Positions 19,184-27,810 of a DNA stretch of 64,000 bases are shown here, piece after piece. The notes under the pieces were generated by a model, which did no database searches, had not been told where the DNA came from, and worked only from the letters and a program-made list of their open reading frames with translations. The position numbers and the translations under genes were made by a program. How positions within the stretch are numbered: the first letter of the stretch is position 1; the number at the start of each line of letters is the position of its first letter. This DNA comes from Methylocystis rosea (GTDB lineage Bacteria > Pseudomonadota > Alphaproteobacteria > Rhizobiales > Beijerinckiaceae): assembly GCF_003855495.1 (NCBI RefSeq), contig NZ_CP034086.1, positions 2,765,501 through 2,829,500 on the forward strand, read 5' to 3'.

Positions 19184-20734
19184 ATGAGCGAGATCGAGCT
19201 AAAACTCTTGCTGGACAAGGAGATGTCGAGTGAGATTTGGGCGCGCCTGAAGGCGTCGAAGCTGGCTCACGGCGCCCCTGTAACGAGAACGCTCAGAAGC
19301 ATTTATCTCGATACGCCCGAGCATGCACTGAACAAGGCGGGAATTGCGCTGAGGCTCAGGCGCGATGGGCGGCGGTGGATTCAGGGCGTAAAAACCAGGG
19401 CGACGTTGCATGGCGGCCTATCGCAGGTCGGCGAGCTAGAAAACCCGGCGCCTGGCGGACGGCTGTGTCTCGATGCAATTTCGGATTCATCGATTCGTGA
19501 GGAGATCCTTGACCGCGTCAACGGCGCTCCGCTTCAGCCCGTTTGCGAGACCGTGATCACGCGCAGGACGAGCGAGTTGATGCTTGCCGACGGCACGCGC
19601 GCGGAGCTCGCGCTCGACATTGGCGAAGTTCGGGCCGGCGAACGCTCTGCTGAACTCTCCGAGTTGGAAATCGAACTCCTCGCCGGCAACGCGAGCGGAC
19701 TGTTCGACATTGCGCTCATCCTGGTTCCCGATGGCGGGTTGCAGTTCTCCCGTCTTTCCAAGGCCGCGCGCGGTTTTTTGTTAGCCCAGGAGGGACGGAT
19801 CGATTCGCCGCTTGCGCCCCGCAATGCGCAGAACCTTGCGCTTGACCCGGCGCAAACCGCCGAGCAAGCGGCCCGTGACGTCTTGCGCGAATGCCTCGAT
19901 CAGATCGCCACGAATGTGCTCGTCGTTCGCCAGCTGGACGACGACGAGGGGCCTCACCAGCTGCGGGTTGGTCTGCGGCGGTTGCGCAGCGCATTTTCGG
20001 TCTATGCCCCCGTGCTGCGAAGCCCCGAGATGAAGCGGCTTGACGCCGAGGCGCGCTGGCTCGGACAGGAAGTCGGGAGCCTGAGGGATCTCGATGTGGT
20101 GGCGAACGACATGGCGCGGCGCGAAGCCGCAACTCATCCCGACGAGCCCGGACTTTCGGCGCTCGCCGATGTGGTCTCGCGGCAGGCGAAAGAACGGCGT
20201 GAGCAGCTGCGCAAGCTTCTTGTCGGCGCGCGCGTGCAGGCGTTCCTCATCGATCATGCGCGATTCGTGGAGACGCGTGGTTGGCTTGTGCCTCAGGATT
20301 TTGTCCAGACCGAGCGGCTGGCGGCGCCGATTACAACGCTCGCGCGCGCGTCTCTCAACAAACGCTGGAAGAAGACCGCTAAGCATGCCCAGGGACTTGA
20401 GACGCTGACAGTGGAGCAGCGCCACGAGTTGCGCAAGGAGCTCAAAAAGCTGCGCTATGCCGTCGAGTTCTTTTGCTCCTTATTTCCGGCGAAACGAATC
20501 GATCCTTTCTTGAAGCGTCTTAAGAAGCTGCAGACCGTGTTTGGCGATCTCAACGACGCCGCGACGATGAAAGCCATGTTCACGGGAACGGATGTTCCCG
20601 GCGCCGACGCTCCCTCGATACAGCGCGCCATCGGCTGGATGATCGGGGCGAGTCAGGCGCGCGCCGAATTGGGCTGGACCGGCGCCAAGGCGCTCTGGAG
20701 AGATCTCGAGCAGACCCGCCCGTTCTGGAAATGA
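19184..20734 (+). CDS. CYTH and CHAD domain protein, probable inorganic triphosphatase
   Basis: This is a 516-aa cytoplasmic protein. The N-terminal CYTH domain (about residues 1-200) begins MSEIELKLLLD with the metal-binding ExExK motif at positions 3-7 and continues with YLDTPEHALNKAGIALRLRR and SELEIELLAG. The C-terminal CHAD domain (about 230-500) has histidine helices HQLRVGLRRLRSAF and HELRKELKKLRYAVEFF. The family includes E. coli YgiF, a tripolyphosphatase; CHAD domains bind polyphosphate. A PPK2 polyphosphate kinase is encoded at 61745-62599. The ATG at 19184 gives the ExExK at the expected place, although its ribosome site is poor. Confidence 0.92.
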   Translation: MSEIELKLLLDKEMSSEIWARLKASKLAHGAPVTRTLRSIYLDTPEHALNKAGIALRLRRDGRRWIQGVKTRATLHGGLSQVGELENPAPGGRLCLDAISDSSIREEILDRVNGAPLQPVCETVITRRTSELMLADGTRAELALDIGEVRAGERSAELSELEIELLAGNASGLFDIALILVPDGGLQFSRLSKAARGFLLAQEGRIDSPLAPRNAQNLALDPAQTAEQAARDVLRECLDQIATNVLVVRQLDDDEGPHQLRVGLRRLRSAFSVYAPVLRSPEMKRLDAEARWLGQEVGSLRDLDVVANDMARREAATHPDEPGLSALADVVSRQAKERREQLRKLLVGARVQAFLIDHARFVETRGWLVPQDFVQTERLAAPITTLARASLNKRWKKTAKHAQGLETLTVEQRHELRKELKKLRYAVEFFCSLFPAKRIDPFLKRLKKLQTVFGDLNDAATMKAMFTGTDVPGADAPSIQRAIGWMIGASQARAELGWTGAKALWRDLEQTRPFWK

Positions 20735-20794
20735 CGACGTCGCAATCGCCGCGCCATTGGGCGTTTCCTCGATAATTTTTGGACTGCCGTTGGC

Positions 20795-20809
20795 GCCATG
20801 TTACATGGC
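20795..20809. repeat. Short inverted repeat upstream of the helical unknown gene
   Basis: GCCATG-TTA-CATGGC is a perfect 6 bp dyad about 90 bp before the start at 20901. It has a 3 bp centre like the dyad at 4338-4352. A regulatory role is only a possibility. Confidence 0.25.
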
Positions 20810-20900
20810 CCCGCGAAGTGGTTGGACGCTGAGATTGCGGCGCGCGATGCGATGAGCGCTGTCTTGTTGATCGATGTCGGATATTGGGAGACTGAAATCT

Positions 20901-21749
20901 ATGCAGAGCGATCCTTTCAGCGAAATTAACGCCACCTTCCGAATGCTCTATGGCGCAAATCGCGACGAGGTGTTCGCATCAACGCCGGTCTCCGCGATTA
21001 CATTGATCGGGACCGGCGAAATCTGGCGCATCGAGCATGGAGCGGTCGTAAAATCCTATCCGCCAACGCCGTGGCTTTCGCAGACCAAGTCGCTGATGCA
21101 TGCTGTCATCGGCGTCCAGGGAACCTGGGCGCGCCTGGTGCGCGGGAAGGACCTCGAATCCGCACGGCTTGCGGCTGTTCGCCTGAATAAGGCGCTGGAG
21201 GACGCCGTGTCGCGTCTGTCGCGTGAACTGCCCGCCGAACTCGTGTCCCCCGCGCAAATCGTTCTCGGTCAGCTGCTTCAGCTCTCAGTCAACTGGGCCG
21301 CGGGTCAGATGGCGACGCCGGCGGAGCTCCCGGAAGCTCTCGAAAAGGTTCAGGTCGAACTTGAAAAGATCATCACCGCGGTGGGAGAAGCGGTCTACGC
21401 CTCAATCGTCAGAGGCTTGCACGGCTTCATCGACGAGACCGACCCTGCCGTTTGGGAGACCTGTCTCGTCTGCGTTTGCGGCGTGGCATTTGGACGCCGC
21501 GACAATATTGAAATCGCAGCCGCCATGTCGTTGATGGGCGAAGAGTCGGTCGGAACGCGGCTGCTCTATCTGGAGAATGCGCATGATTTGCCTCAAGCCA
21601 TGGCATGTTTGGCGGCGGCTCTCGCCGATAGGGATCTCGGAGAAGGCGTTTTCAACGATCCCTACCGCATGTGGCGCGATATTCTAGGCGACGTCGCCGC
21701 CCGCCATGTCGGCAAAGGTTTCTTCCCCACGCTCGGCCGCGATCGATGA
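20901..21749 (+). CDS. Helical unknown protein
   Basis: The product is 282 aa from the ATG at 20901, which follows GGGAG at a suitable distance; an ATG at 20874 is in frame and would add 9 residues. The product is soluble and mostly helical. Visible features are an N-terminal FSEINATFRMLYGANRDEVF segment, a probable coiled stretch (about 90-160) and a cysteine cluster CLVCVCG near residue 190. I do not recognise the family. A damaged 85-bp copy of its middle lies at 17134-17220, so the gene or its relative once stood there too. Confidence 0.7.
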   Translation: MQSDPFSEINATFRMLYGANRDEVFASTPVSAITLIGTGEIWRIEHGAVVKSYPPTPWLSQTKSLMHAVIGVQGTWARLVRGKDLESARLAAVRLNKALEDAVSRLSRELPAELVSPAQIVLGQLLQLSVNWAAGQMATPAELPEALEKVQVELEKIITAVGEAVYASIVRGLHGFIDETDPAVWETCLVCVCGVAFGRRDNIEIAAAMSLMGEESVGTRLLYLENAHDLPQAMACLAAALADRDLGEGVFNDPYRMWRDILGDVAARHVGKGFFPTLGRDR

Positions 21750-21804
21750 CCACTGCGTTCCGAGCGTCAGCTTAGAGACGCCGCCGCGGTGCGTCTGCAA
21801 AGCG

Positions 21805-21933
21805 TTAGAAGAGGCCCGCGTTATAGGCGGCGACGTGGCTGAATTCGCCAAGCGCCATGGCGATGTTGAGCGCTTCGGCGGCCAGTGCGATGGCGACGAT
21901 TCCGAAAATTCCTGTCGTGATCATCGGTCCCAT
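21805..21933 (-). CDS. 42-aa hydrophobic membrane peptide
   Basis: A complete frame runs from the ATG at 21933, preceded by AAGGAGAA at an ideal distance, to a TAA at 21805. The product is MGPMITTGIFGIVAIALAAE followed by ALNIAMALGEFSHVAAYNAG and LF. It is one hydrophobic helix with small residues and no charge before position 20, so a single-span membrane peptide is likely. It follows the nitrate operon on the same strand, with a hairpin between them, and may be transcribed separately. No family is recognised. Confidence 0.6.
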   Translation of the reverse strand: MGPMITTGIFGIVAIALAAEALNIAMALGEFSHVAAYNAGLF

Positions 21934-21982
21934 GACGTTCTCCTTTCTGCGTTGATCAGAAGTTAAGGAGAGACGCGCGATG

Positions 21983-22007
21983 GGGCTGTGCGCAAACGCA
22001 CAAGCCC
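21983..22007 (-). terminator. Hairpin at the end of the nitrate operon
   Basis: On the minus strand GGGCT-T-GTGCG... reads into a 10 bp stem (GGGCT/AGCCC and TGTGCG/CGCACA region) with one bulged base and a TTTG loop, 47 bp after the stop of the kinase-phosphatase gene. There is no T-run, so it may be a processing or Rho-associated 3' end, not a classic terminator. Confidence 0.4.
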
Positions 22008-22053
22008 TGAACGCCGGAAATCGCTTGGCTCAAGGAAATTCCCTACGCCGCTG

Positions 22054-23760
22054 CTAGCGATGGAAAAGCGCGACCGCCAGGAAGAGCGCCAGCAGCAAAC
22101 AGAGCGTTTGCCAGAAGATGAGGGGATTGCGTTCGTAGAGAGGCTTTTTGCGCAACGTCAACGGTTGCCCCCGCGCCGCGCCGTTTTCAAGCTCGAAGGC
22201 GAACTCCAGCACATCGCCGAAACGATCTTCGCGCGCGACGGCGATCGCTTTGACGATGGCGGCGTCAAGCCAGGCCGGGAGGTCGGCTCGCTTGAGGGAA
22301 AGCGGAAGCGGCTTTGTGAATCGCGGTCTGCTGAACGGCTCGATCTCGCCGTAGGGGTAACAACGGCCGAACATACGGTAGACGGTGACCCCGAAAGCAT
22401 AAAGATCCGACGCTTCGTCGCCGGCGGCGCCGTCGAAAAGCTCGGGCGCCATATAGCTCGGCGTGCCGGGCGCATGCGCTTCCGGCAAATTCTCGAGGTT
22501 CGGCGCGCGGCAAACGCCGAGATCGACGAGCCGCAGCCCGCCATCCTTGAGCAAAATGACGTTGTCCGGTTTGATGTCGCGGTGGATGACGCCGCAGCGG
22601 TGGAGGGTCGCGATCGCGCGCGACAAACGCGTCGCGATCGAAACGCCTTCGGCAAGATCGATGCGCGGTTCGCGCCGCAGGCGCCCCTCCAGCGTCTCGC
22701 CATCGTAATATGGCATCACCGAATACAGTCGGCTTTGTCTGCCCAGGAGCAGTTCGACGACTTCGCCGATGAACGGACTTCTCACCCGCGCCGCAACCCA
22801 GGCTTCATTGACGAAGGCGAGACGGTAGGCGGCGTCATCGGCGACGCGCGGATGCGGAAATTTCAAAACGACCGCTTTTCCGTTCTGCGTATCCGTCGCC
22901 CGCATCAGCCGACTGTAGCGCCCTTCAGAAAGAAGGTTGTCAATTCGAAACTGGTCGACAAAATCTCCGATCGCCGGCAACTCGCGAATCGGCAAAGCTG
23001 CAAAGGCGCGCGACAAGGCGCGTTCGTCGGCCGGCGGCACATCGACGACGTCAACGACAAGCGCAGTGACATTGTCGTGGCTGCCCGCCTCGAGCGCCGT
23101 CTGAACGATCCTCTCCGACGTTTCCTGCGGCCCGCCCCTTTCGGCGAGCAGCGCACGCAGCTTTTCGTCTGGCAACACGCCATGTACGCCGTCCGAACAC
23201 AGCAGAAATCGATCATGGACATTGAGACTATGCATTCCTTGGTCAAACAAGAGCGCATCGTCGAAGCCGACAGCGCGAAGGAGCGCATGGGCGAAATCGC
23301 CGCGACCGATAGTGTGATCTTTCGTCAGTCGTTCGAGGCTGGCGCCGGCGAGTCGGTAGACGCGCGTATCGCCGACGTGAAGGATAAAGGCGTTTCGGCG
23401 CGACAGGATCAGCGCGCTGAACGTCGTCGCCATGCCTTCCAACGAAGGATCGACTCTCGACTGAGCCGCGATCCAACTGTTGGCCGCTTCAAGTGAACGG
23501 GCGGCGGCGCGACTGACGCCCAAAGTCTCCGGCTGCGCATAGTAGCCGTCGATGAAGGCGCGCACAGCGGTCTCAGCCGCCGCGCGTCCGCCCTTGTGGC
23601 CGCCGACGCCATCGGCGACGGCGGCGACGACGCCCTGCAAGGCGCCGGCGCCGCCTGAACCCAGGCAAAATGCGACATAGTCCTGATTGTCGGGCCGTCG
23701 GCCTTTTTGCGTCGCAAAGCCCGCTTCGATTCGAAGATCATGAACGACGCGGACCGACAC
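22054..23760 (-). CDS. Bifunctional PP2C-type phosphatase / Ser-Thr protein kinase with C-terminal membrane anchor
   Basis: This 568-aa protein has three parts. Residues 1-240 are a PP2C phosphatase: KGRRPDNQDYVAF, VADGVGGHKGG, HVGDTRVYRL, LLCSDGVHGVL and GSHDNVTALVVDV carry the metal-binding Asp residues. Residues about 270-520 are a Hanks-type kinase: VVLKFPHP (Lys), HRDIKPDNVILL (catalytic loop), DLGV in place of DFG, and APGTPSYMAPELF. The last ~25 residues (WQTLCLLLALFLAVALF) form a membrane anchor. Kinases of this type are found beside assimilatory nitrate genes in other Proteobacteria such as Pseudomonas aeruginosa. It lies 14 bp after narK and is the last gene of the operon; a role in adjusting nitrate uptake or reduction is inferred. 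Confidence 0.92.
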   Translation of the reverse strand: MSVRVVHDLRIEAGFATQKGRRPDNQDYVAFCLGSGGAGALQGVVAAVADGVGGHKGGRAAAETAVRAFIDGYYAQPETLGVSRAAARSLEAANSWIAAQSRVDPSLEGMATTFSALILSRRNAFILHVGDTRVYRLAGASLERLTKDHTIGRGDFAHALLRAVGFDDALLFDQGMHSLNVHDRFLLCSDGVHGVLPDEKLRALLAERGGPQETSERIVQTALEAGSHDNVTALVVDVVDVPPADERALSRAFAALPIRELPAIGDFVDQFRIDNLLSEGRYSRLMRATDTQNGKAVVLKFPHPRVADDAAYRLAFVNEAWVAARVRSPFIGEVVELLLGRQSRLYSVMPYYDGETLEGRLRREPRIDLAEGVSIATRLSRAIATLHRCGVIHRDIKPDNVILLKDGGLRLVDLGVCRAPNLENLPEAHAPGTPSYMAPELFDGAAGDEASDLYAFGVTVYRMFGRCYPYGEIEPFSRPRFTKPLPLSLKRADLPAWLDAAIVKAIAVAREDRFGDVLEFAFELENGAARGQPLTLRKKPLYERNPLIFWQTLCLLLALFLAVALFHR

Positions 23761-23774
23761 GGCTGTTCCTCAGC

Positions 23775-25037
23775 TCAGATTCGCGCGCCCGAAACGGCGC
23801 CCCAGGTGGTCCGCCAGCGCGTCTTCACGAAGATCAGACCGACGAGGCCGAGCAGCGCAAGGAAACCGAAGAAGACGAACCCGGCGGTGAAGCCGCCCGT
23901 CGCGCCTTTGGAGTAGGCGAGCGTCTTGGCGAGAAAAAAACCGCCAAACCCGCCCGCGGCGCCGACGAGGCCCGTCATCGCGCCGATCTCCCGGCGGAAC
24001 CGCTGCGGCAGCAACTGAAACACCGCGCCATTGCCCATGCCGAGCGATAGCACGCCGACAGAGAACAGCGCCACCGCTGCAAAGGCGACGGGCGGCAGCT
24101 GCATCAGACCCCATCCCGCGACGCCTTTCGCCGGGGCCGGTCCCGCCGGCAGAAAGGCGACGGCGAAATAGCAGGCGGAGACGAGAACGAAGAGGAAGCA
24201 CAACGTCTTCACCCCGCCGATGCGGTCCGCGATATAGCCGCCGACGGGCCTGAAACCCGAACCGAAAGCGACGATCAGCGCGACCATGAGGCCCGCGGCG
24301 ACTCCCGTGGCGTGATACTGCGTCGTGAAATAGAGCGGAAGCGCCGAAGCAAGACCAACGAAGCCGCCGAACGTAATGAAGTAGAAAAACATGAACCAGC
24401 GGCTGTCGGAGTCTGCGAGCATGCTGCCGTAGTCGGCAAGAGCAATCGTCGTTTTTCCGCCGGGCGCGTCCTTGGCGGCCAGCGAATAAATGAGCAGCAC
24501 CAGGACCATCAGCGCGAGCAATACGCCATAGACGGTCTGCCAACCGTAAGCCTCGGCGATCGAAGGCGCAAAGAGCGTGTCGAGCACGACCCCCATATTG
24601 CCGGCGCCGGCGATGCCCATCACCAGGCCCTGATATTGCGGCGGATACCAGCGGCCCGCCTGCGGCAAGGCGACGGCGAAAGAGGCTCCGGCGAGCCCGA
24701 GAGACAGACCGAAAAGCGCGATGGCGATCGAACTGCTCAGGCCAAAGACGCACACCAGAGATACCGCGAACATCACGATCGCCTGCGCGAGGATGCCCGT
24801 CATCTTCGGGCCGATCGCGTCGGCGAGGAGGCCGAGCGGAACGCGAAAGAAGGCGCCGCCGAGAACTGGAATCGCGACGAGCGAGAGTTTGTCCTCGACC
24901 GAAATCGGCATGCCTTTGGTGATGTAAATCATCAGCGGGCCGAGTGAGACCCAAGCCATGAAGCTGATATCAAAGTAGAGGAAGGCTGCAAGCAACGTCG
25001 GCCAATGACCGGCCTTTTTAAAATCCGACAGTTTCAT
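23775..25037 (-). CDS. Nitrate/nitrite transporter, MFS NarK/NasA type
   Basis: This is a 420-aa protein with 12 predicted membrane segments. The nitrate signature is present in both halves: GLAGASFAVALPQAGRWYPP (with the substrate arginine before WYPP-like motif), and GMGNGAVFQLLPQRFRREIG in the second half. FRVPLGLLADAIGPK is the MFS loop motif. It is expected to import nitrate across the inner membrane for the reductase encoded just upstream. The ATG at 25037 follows GAAGGAGC and overlaps the 3' end of nasA by 20 bp. Confidence 0.95.
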   Translation of the reverse strand: MKLSDFKKAGHWPTLLAAFLYFDISFMAWVSLGPLMIYITKGMPISVEDKLSLVAIPVLGGAFFRVPLGLLADAIGPKMTGILAQAIVMFAVSLVCVFGLSSSIAIALFGLSLGLAGASFAVALPQAGRWYPPQYQGLVMGIAGAGNMGVVLDTLFAPSIAEAYGWQTVYGVLLALMVLVLLIYSLAAKDAPGGKTTIALADYGSMLADSDSRWFMFFYFITFGGFVGLASALPLYFTTQYHATGVAAGLMVALIVAFGSGFRPVGGYIADRIGGVKTLCFLFVLVSACYFAVAFLPAGPAPAKGVAGWGLMQLPPVAFAAVALFSVGVLSLGMGNGAVFQLLPQRFRREIGAMTGLVGAAGGFGGFFLAKTLAYSKGATGGFTAGFVFFGFLALLGLVGLIFVKTRWRTTWGAVSGARI

Positions 25038-27810
25038 CAGATGCTCCTTCTTTCATGTTTGTTTTGTCCTCTCGCGCCAAACCCATCGCAGACTCGGCGG
25101 CGAGAGAAATCTTGATGAGACGTTGAATTTCCGGTTGGCAGGAGCCGCAATTGGAGCCTGCGCGAGTGGCCTTCCCGACGTCGAGCGCCGAGCGGCAGCC
25201 TTGCTGGATTGCGGCTTCGATTTGCTTTTGGCCGACGCTAAAGCATGAACAGACGAGCGGACCGTCATCCGTCCGTTGTCGGCCCGAGCGGCCGGACAAC
25301 AGCGACAGCCGCTCTGACTGATCGAGACGATCGCGGGCGAAGAGTTCGAGCGCCAGGTCCCAGGATTGTGCAACGGGAGACAAAGCCCAGATGAGCGCTG
25401 CGCGGTCCTCGACGAAGGTTGCGCCGGAAAACTGGTCCTTCGTCTCATCGATCAAATGGATAACGTCTTCGCTCGCCGCAGCGGCGTGGATGATCTCCGT
25501 CCACTCGTCATCTGTGAGATTGCCAGCGACGCGATAGCCGTAGCCATTGACGACGGCGACGCGCGCCCACCATACGCCCTCGGGCAACGTGATCGAGCTG
25601 CGGGAGAGAAGAAAGCCCTTCCGCGCGAAGCGCAAAGGGGTGACGATGGCGGGCGTCGCCTTCGATTCCGGCTGTCCCGAGAAGGGGTCGACACAAGGCG
25701 CGACAAGCGCGCCAATGCGCGCATCCGCGGCGGTTTCATCGGTCCAGTGAATCGGCGCGAAAGCATGCCCGGCGGGCTGTCGTTCCGTCACCACCGCGCG
25801 CAAGACGCAGCTTCCATAGGGCGTCGCGACGCGGGCGAAGCCGCCGTCTTCTAATCCAAAGCGTTCAGCGTCCGACGGATTGATTTCAACGAAGGGTTCG
25901 GGAAGATGTCGCGCAAGGCGTGGGCTCTCCCCAGTGCGCGTCATGGTATGCCATTGATCGCGAATGCGGCCAGTATTGAGCCGAAGCGGAAAGTCCCGCG
26001 TCAATGTGGTCGCCAAGGTCGGCTTCGCCGGCGCAACGAATTGTGCTCGTCCACCCTGCGAGATGAAGCCGCCGTCGGCGAAGAAGCGCGCGCAGCCCTT
26101 GCCGTCACCATCGCAGACTGGCCACTGCGTCGGCTCGAGCGCGTCATATTGGGCGTCGCTAAAGCGCGCGAGACCGCCAATGTCGAAAGCGCGCGTTCCG
26201 TTATTCTCGAATGCCGAAAGCGCGGCGTGTTCGCGAAAGACTTCCGCGACCGCTCCGTAGTCGAAGCCTGCAAAACCCAGGCGCCGCGCGACATCGGCGA
26301 AAATCGCCCAATCGGCGCGCGTTTCGCCCGGCGAGGGTAGAAAAGCGCGCTGACGCGAGAGGCGGCGCTCCGAATTTGTCACCGTGCCGCTTTTTTCGCC
26401 CCACGCCTGCGCCGGCAGAAGCAAATGCGCGCCGCTGTTGATCGTGTCGTTCGACGCCACATTGTCGGAGACGATGAAGAGTTTGAGCTTGCTGAGAGCA
26501 GCGCGCGCGGCATTGGCGTTTGGAAGCGACGCCGCCGGATTGGTGCCGACAACCCACAGCGCCTTGATGTCGCCGCGCGCGATGGCGTCGAACATCTGCA
26601 CCGCCTTCAGCCCCTGGCGCGTCGCCATGCGCGGCGCATTCCAGAATCGACGAACGCGGTCGATGCTGTCCGCGTCAAAGCCCATATGGGCGGCGAGGCT
26701 GTTCGCGAGTCCGCCGACTTCGCGTCCGCCCATGGCGTTGGGCTGGCCGGTCAGGGAGAAGGGCGACGCGCCAGGTTTGCCGACTCGGCCCGTCGCGAGG
26801 TGACAATTAATGATGGCGTTGACCTTGTCGGTTCCCTGCGCCGACTGATTGACGCCCTGCGAGAATGCGGTGACCGTGCGCGGCGTTTGCGCGAATAATT
26901 CGAAGAAGGACGCAATGTCGACCTCGCGCAGTCCGGTGGACGCTGCAGTCGCTTCAATCGACGACGCGATGTTCCGCGCCGCCTTTAGGGCGCACTCCAG
27001 CCCCGTCGTATGACGGCGGACGTAATCATCGTCGAAGGCGCCGAGCTTCGCGAGATAGACAAGCAGGCCGCAAAACAGCGCCTGATCCGCGCCCGGCGCA
27101 ATCTGCAGAAAAAGGTCGGCGCTCTCCGCTGTCGGGGTGCGGCGCGTGTCGATGACGACGAGCTTGGCGCCGCGCTCTTCCTTGTTGCGCATGATGCGCT
27201 GGAAAAGAACAGGGTGACACCAGGCGGCGTTCGAGCCGGCAAGCACAATGAGGTCGGCTTCGTCCAGATCTTCATAACAGCCCGGAACGACATCGGCGCC
27301 GAAGGCGCGCTTGTGGCCCGCGACCGTGGAGGCCATGCATAGGCGCGAATTAGTGTCGACGTTGGCCGAGCCGATGAAGCCCTTCATCAGCTTGTTGGCG
27401 ACATAATAGTCCTCGGTCAGCAGCTGACCGGAGAGATAGACCGCGACGGCGTCGGGACCGTGCTCATCGATGATGCGACGAAATCCGTCCGCGGCTTGGT
27501 CCAGCGCGGCACCCCAGCTCACGCGCGCGAAGGCGCCGTCGGCCTGTCGGCGCATCGGATGGAGAAGGCGCCCCTCGAGCCCCAGCGTTTCGCCGAGCGC
27601 TGAGCCCTTTGAGCAGAGCCTACCAAAATTTGCGGGATGAGCCGGATCGCCAATCACGTCGGCGCTATTTGCCGACGCGAGCACGCCGCAACCGACGCCG
27701 CAATAGGGGCAGGTCGAGCGCGTCGTCGTCGCTTGATCAGGCACTAGGCTGTTGTGCGGATTTTCAAGCCGCGCGGGCGCCAGGACTTCATCGAGCATGA
27801 GCGGCCTCAA
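25018..27810 (-). CDS. nasA: Assimilatory nitrate reductase, molybdopterin catalytic subunit
   Basis: This 930-aa cytoplasmic enzyme reduces nitrate to nitrite. The N-terminal [4Fe-4S] motif is CPYCGVGCG with Cys34, 37, 41 and 66; the bis-MGD molybdopterin domain follows (SRLCMASTVAGHKRAFGADV contains the likely Mo-binding Cys) with GVNQSAQGTDKVNAIINCHL. The dinucleotide-binding domain is at about 600-740 (LNTGRIRDQWHTMTRTG). A C-terminal BFD-like [2Fe-2S] domain (CSC at 854-856 and CGSC at 888-891) marks it as the NasA/NasC kind that takes electrons from a separate flavoprotein. It overlaps the upstream flavoprotein gene by 4 bp (ATGA) and narK by 20 bp. Start ATG at 27810; a second ATG lies four codons on. 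Confidence 0.97.
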   Translation of the reverse strand: MRPLMLDEVLAPARLENPHNSLVPDQATTTRSTCPYCGVGCGVLASANSADVIGDPAHPANFGRLCSKGSALGETLGLEGRLLHPMRRQADGAFARVSWGAALDQAADGFRRIIDEHGPDAVAVYLSGQLLTEDYYVANKLMKGFIGSANVDTNSRLCMASTVAGHKRAFGADVVPGCYEDLDEADLIVLAGSNAAWCHPVLFQRIMRNKEERGAKLVVIDTRRTPTAESADLFLQIAPGADQALFCGLLVYLAKLGAFDDDYVRRHTTGLECALKAARNIASSIEATAASTGLREVDIASFFELFAQTPRTVTAFSQGVNQSAQGTDKVNAIINCHLATGRVGKPGASPFSLTGQPNAMGGREVGGLANSLAAHMGFDADSIDRVRRFWNAPRMATRQGLKAVQMFDAIARGDIKALWVVGTNPAASLPNANAARAALSKLKLFIVSDNVASNDTINSGAHLLLPAQAWGEKSGTVTNSERRLSRQRAFLPSPGETRADWAIFADVARRLGFAGFDYGAVAEVFREHAALSAFENNGTRAFDIGGLARFSDAQYDALEPTQWPVCDGDGKGCARFFADGGFISQGGRAQFVAPAKPTLATTLTRDFPLRLNTGRIRDQWHTMTRTGESPRLARHLPEPFVEINPSDAERFGLEDGGFARVATPYGSCVLRAVVTERQPAGHAFAPIHWTDETAADARIGALVAPCVDPFSGQPESKATPAIVTPLRFARKGFLLSRSSITLPEGVWWARVAVVNGYGYRVAGNLTDDEWTEIIHAAAASEDVIHLIDETKDQFSGATFVEDRAALIWALSPVAQSWDLALELFARDRLDQSERLSLLSGRSGRQRTDDGPLVCSCFSVGQKQIEAAIQQGCRSALDVGKATRAGSNCGSCQPEIQRLIKISLAAESAMGLAREDKTNMKEGASDETVGF

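Noticed and set aside
21988-23496. 502-residue open frame on the plus strand
   Set aside because: It is antisense to the well-supported PP2C/kinase gene, is rich in Arg and Glu in the way of a reverse-frame shadow, and has no known motif.
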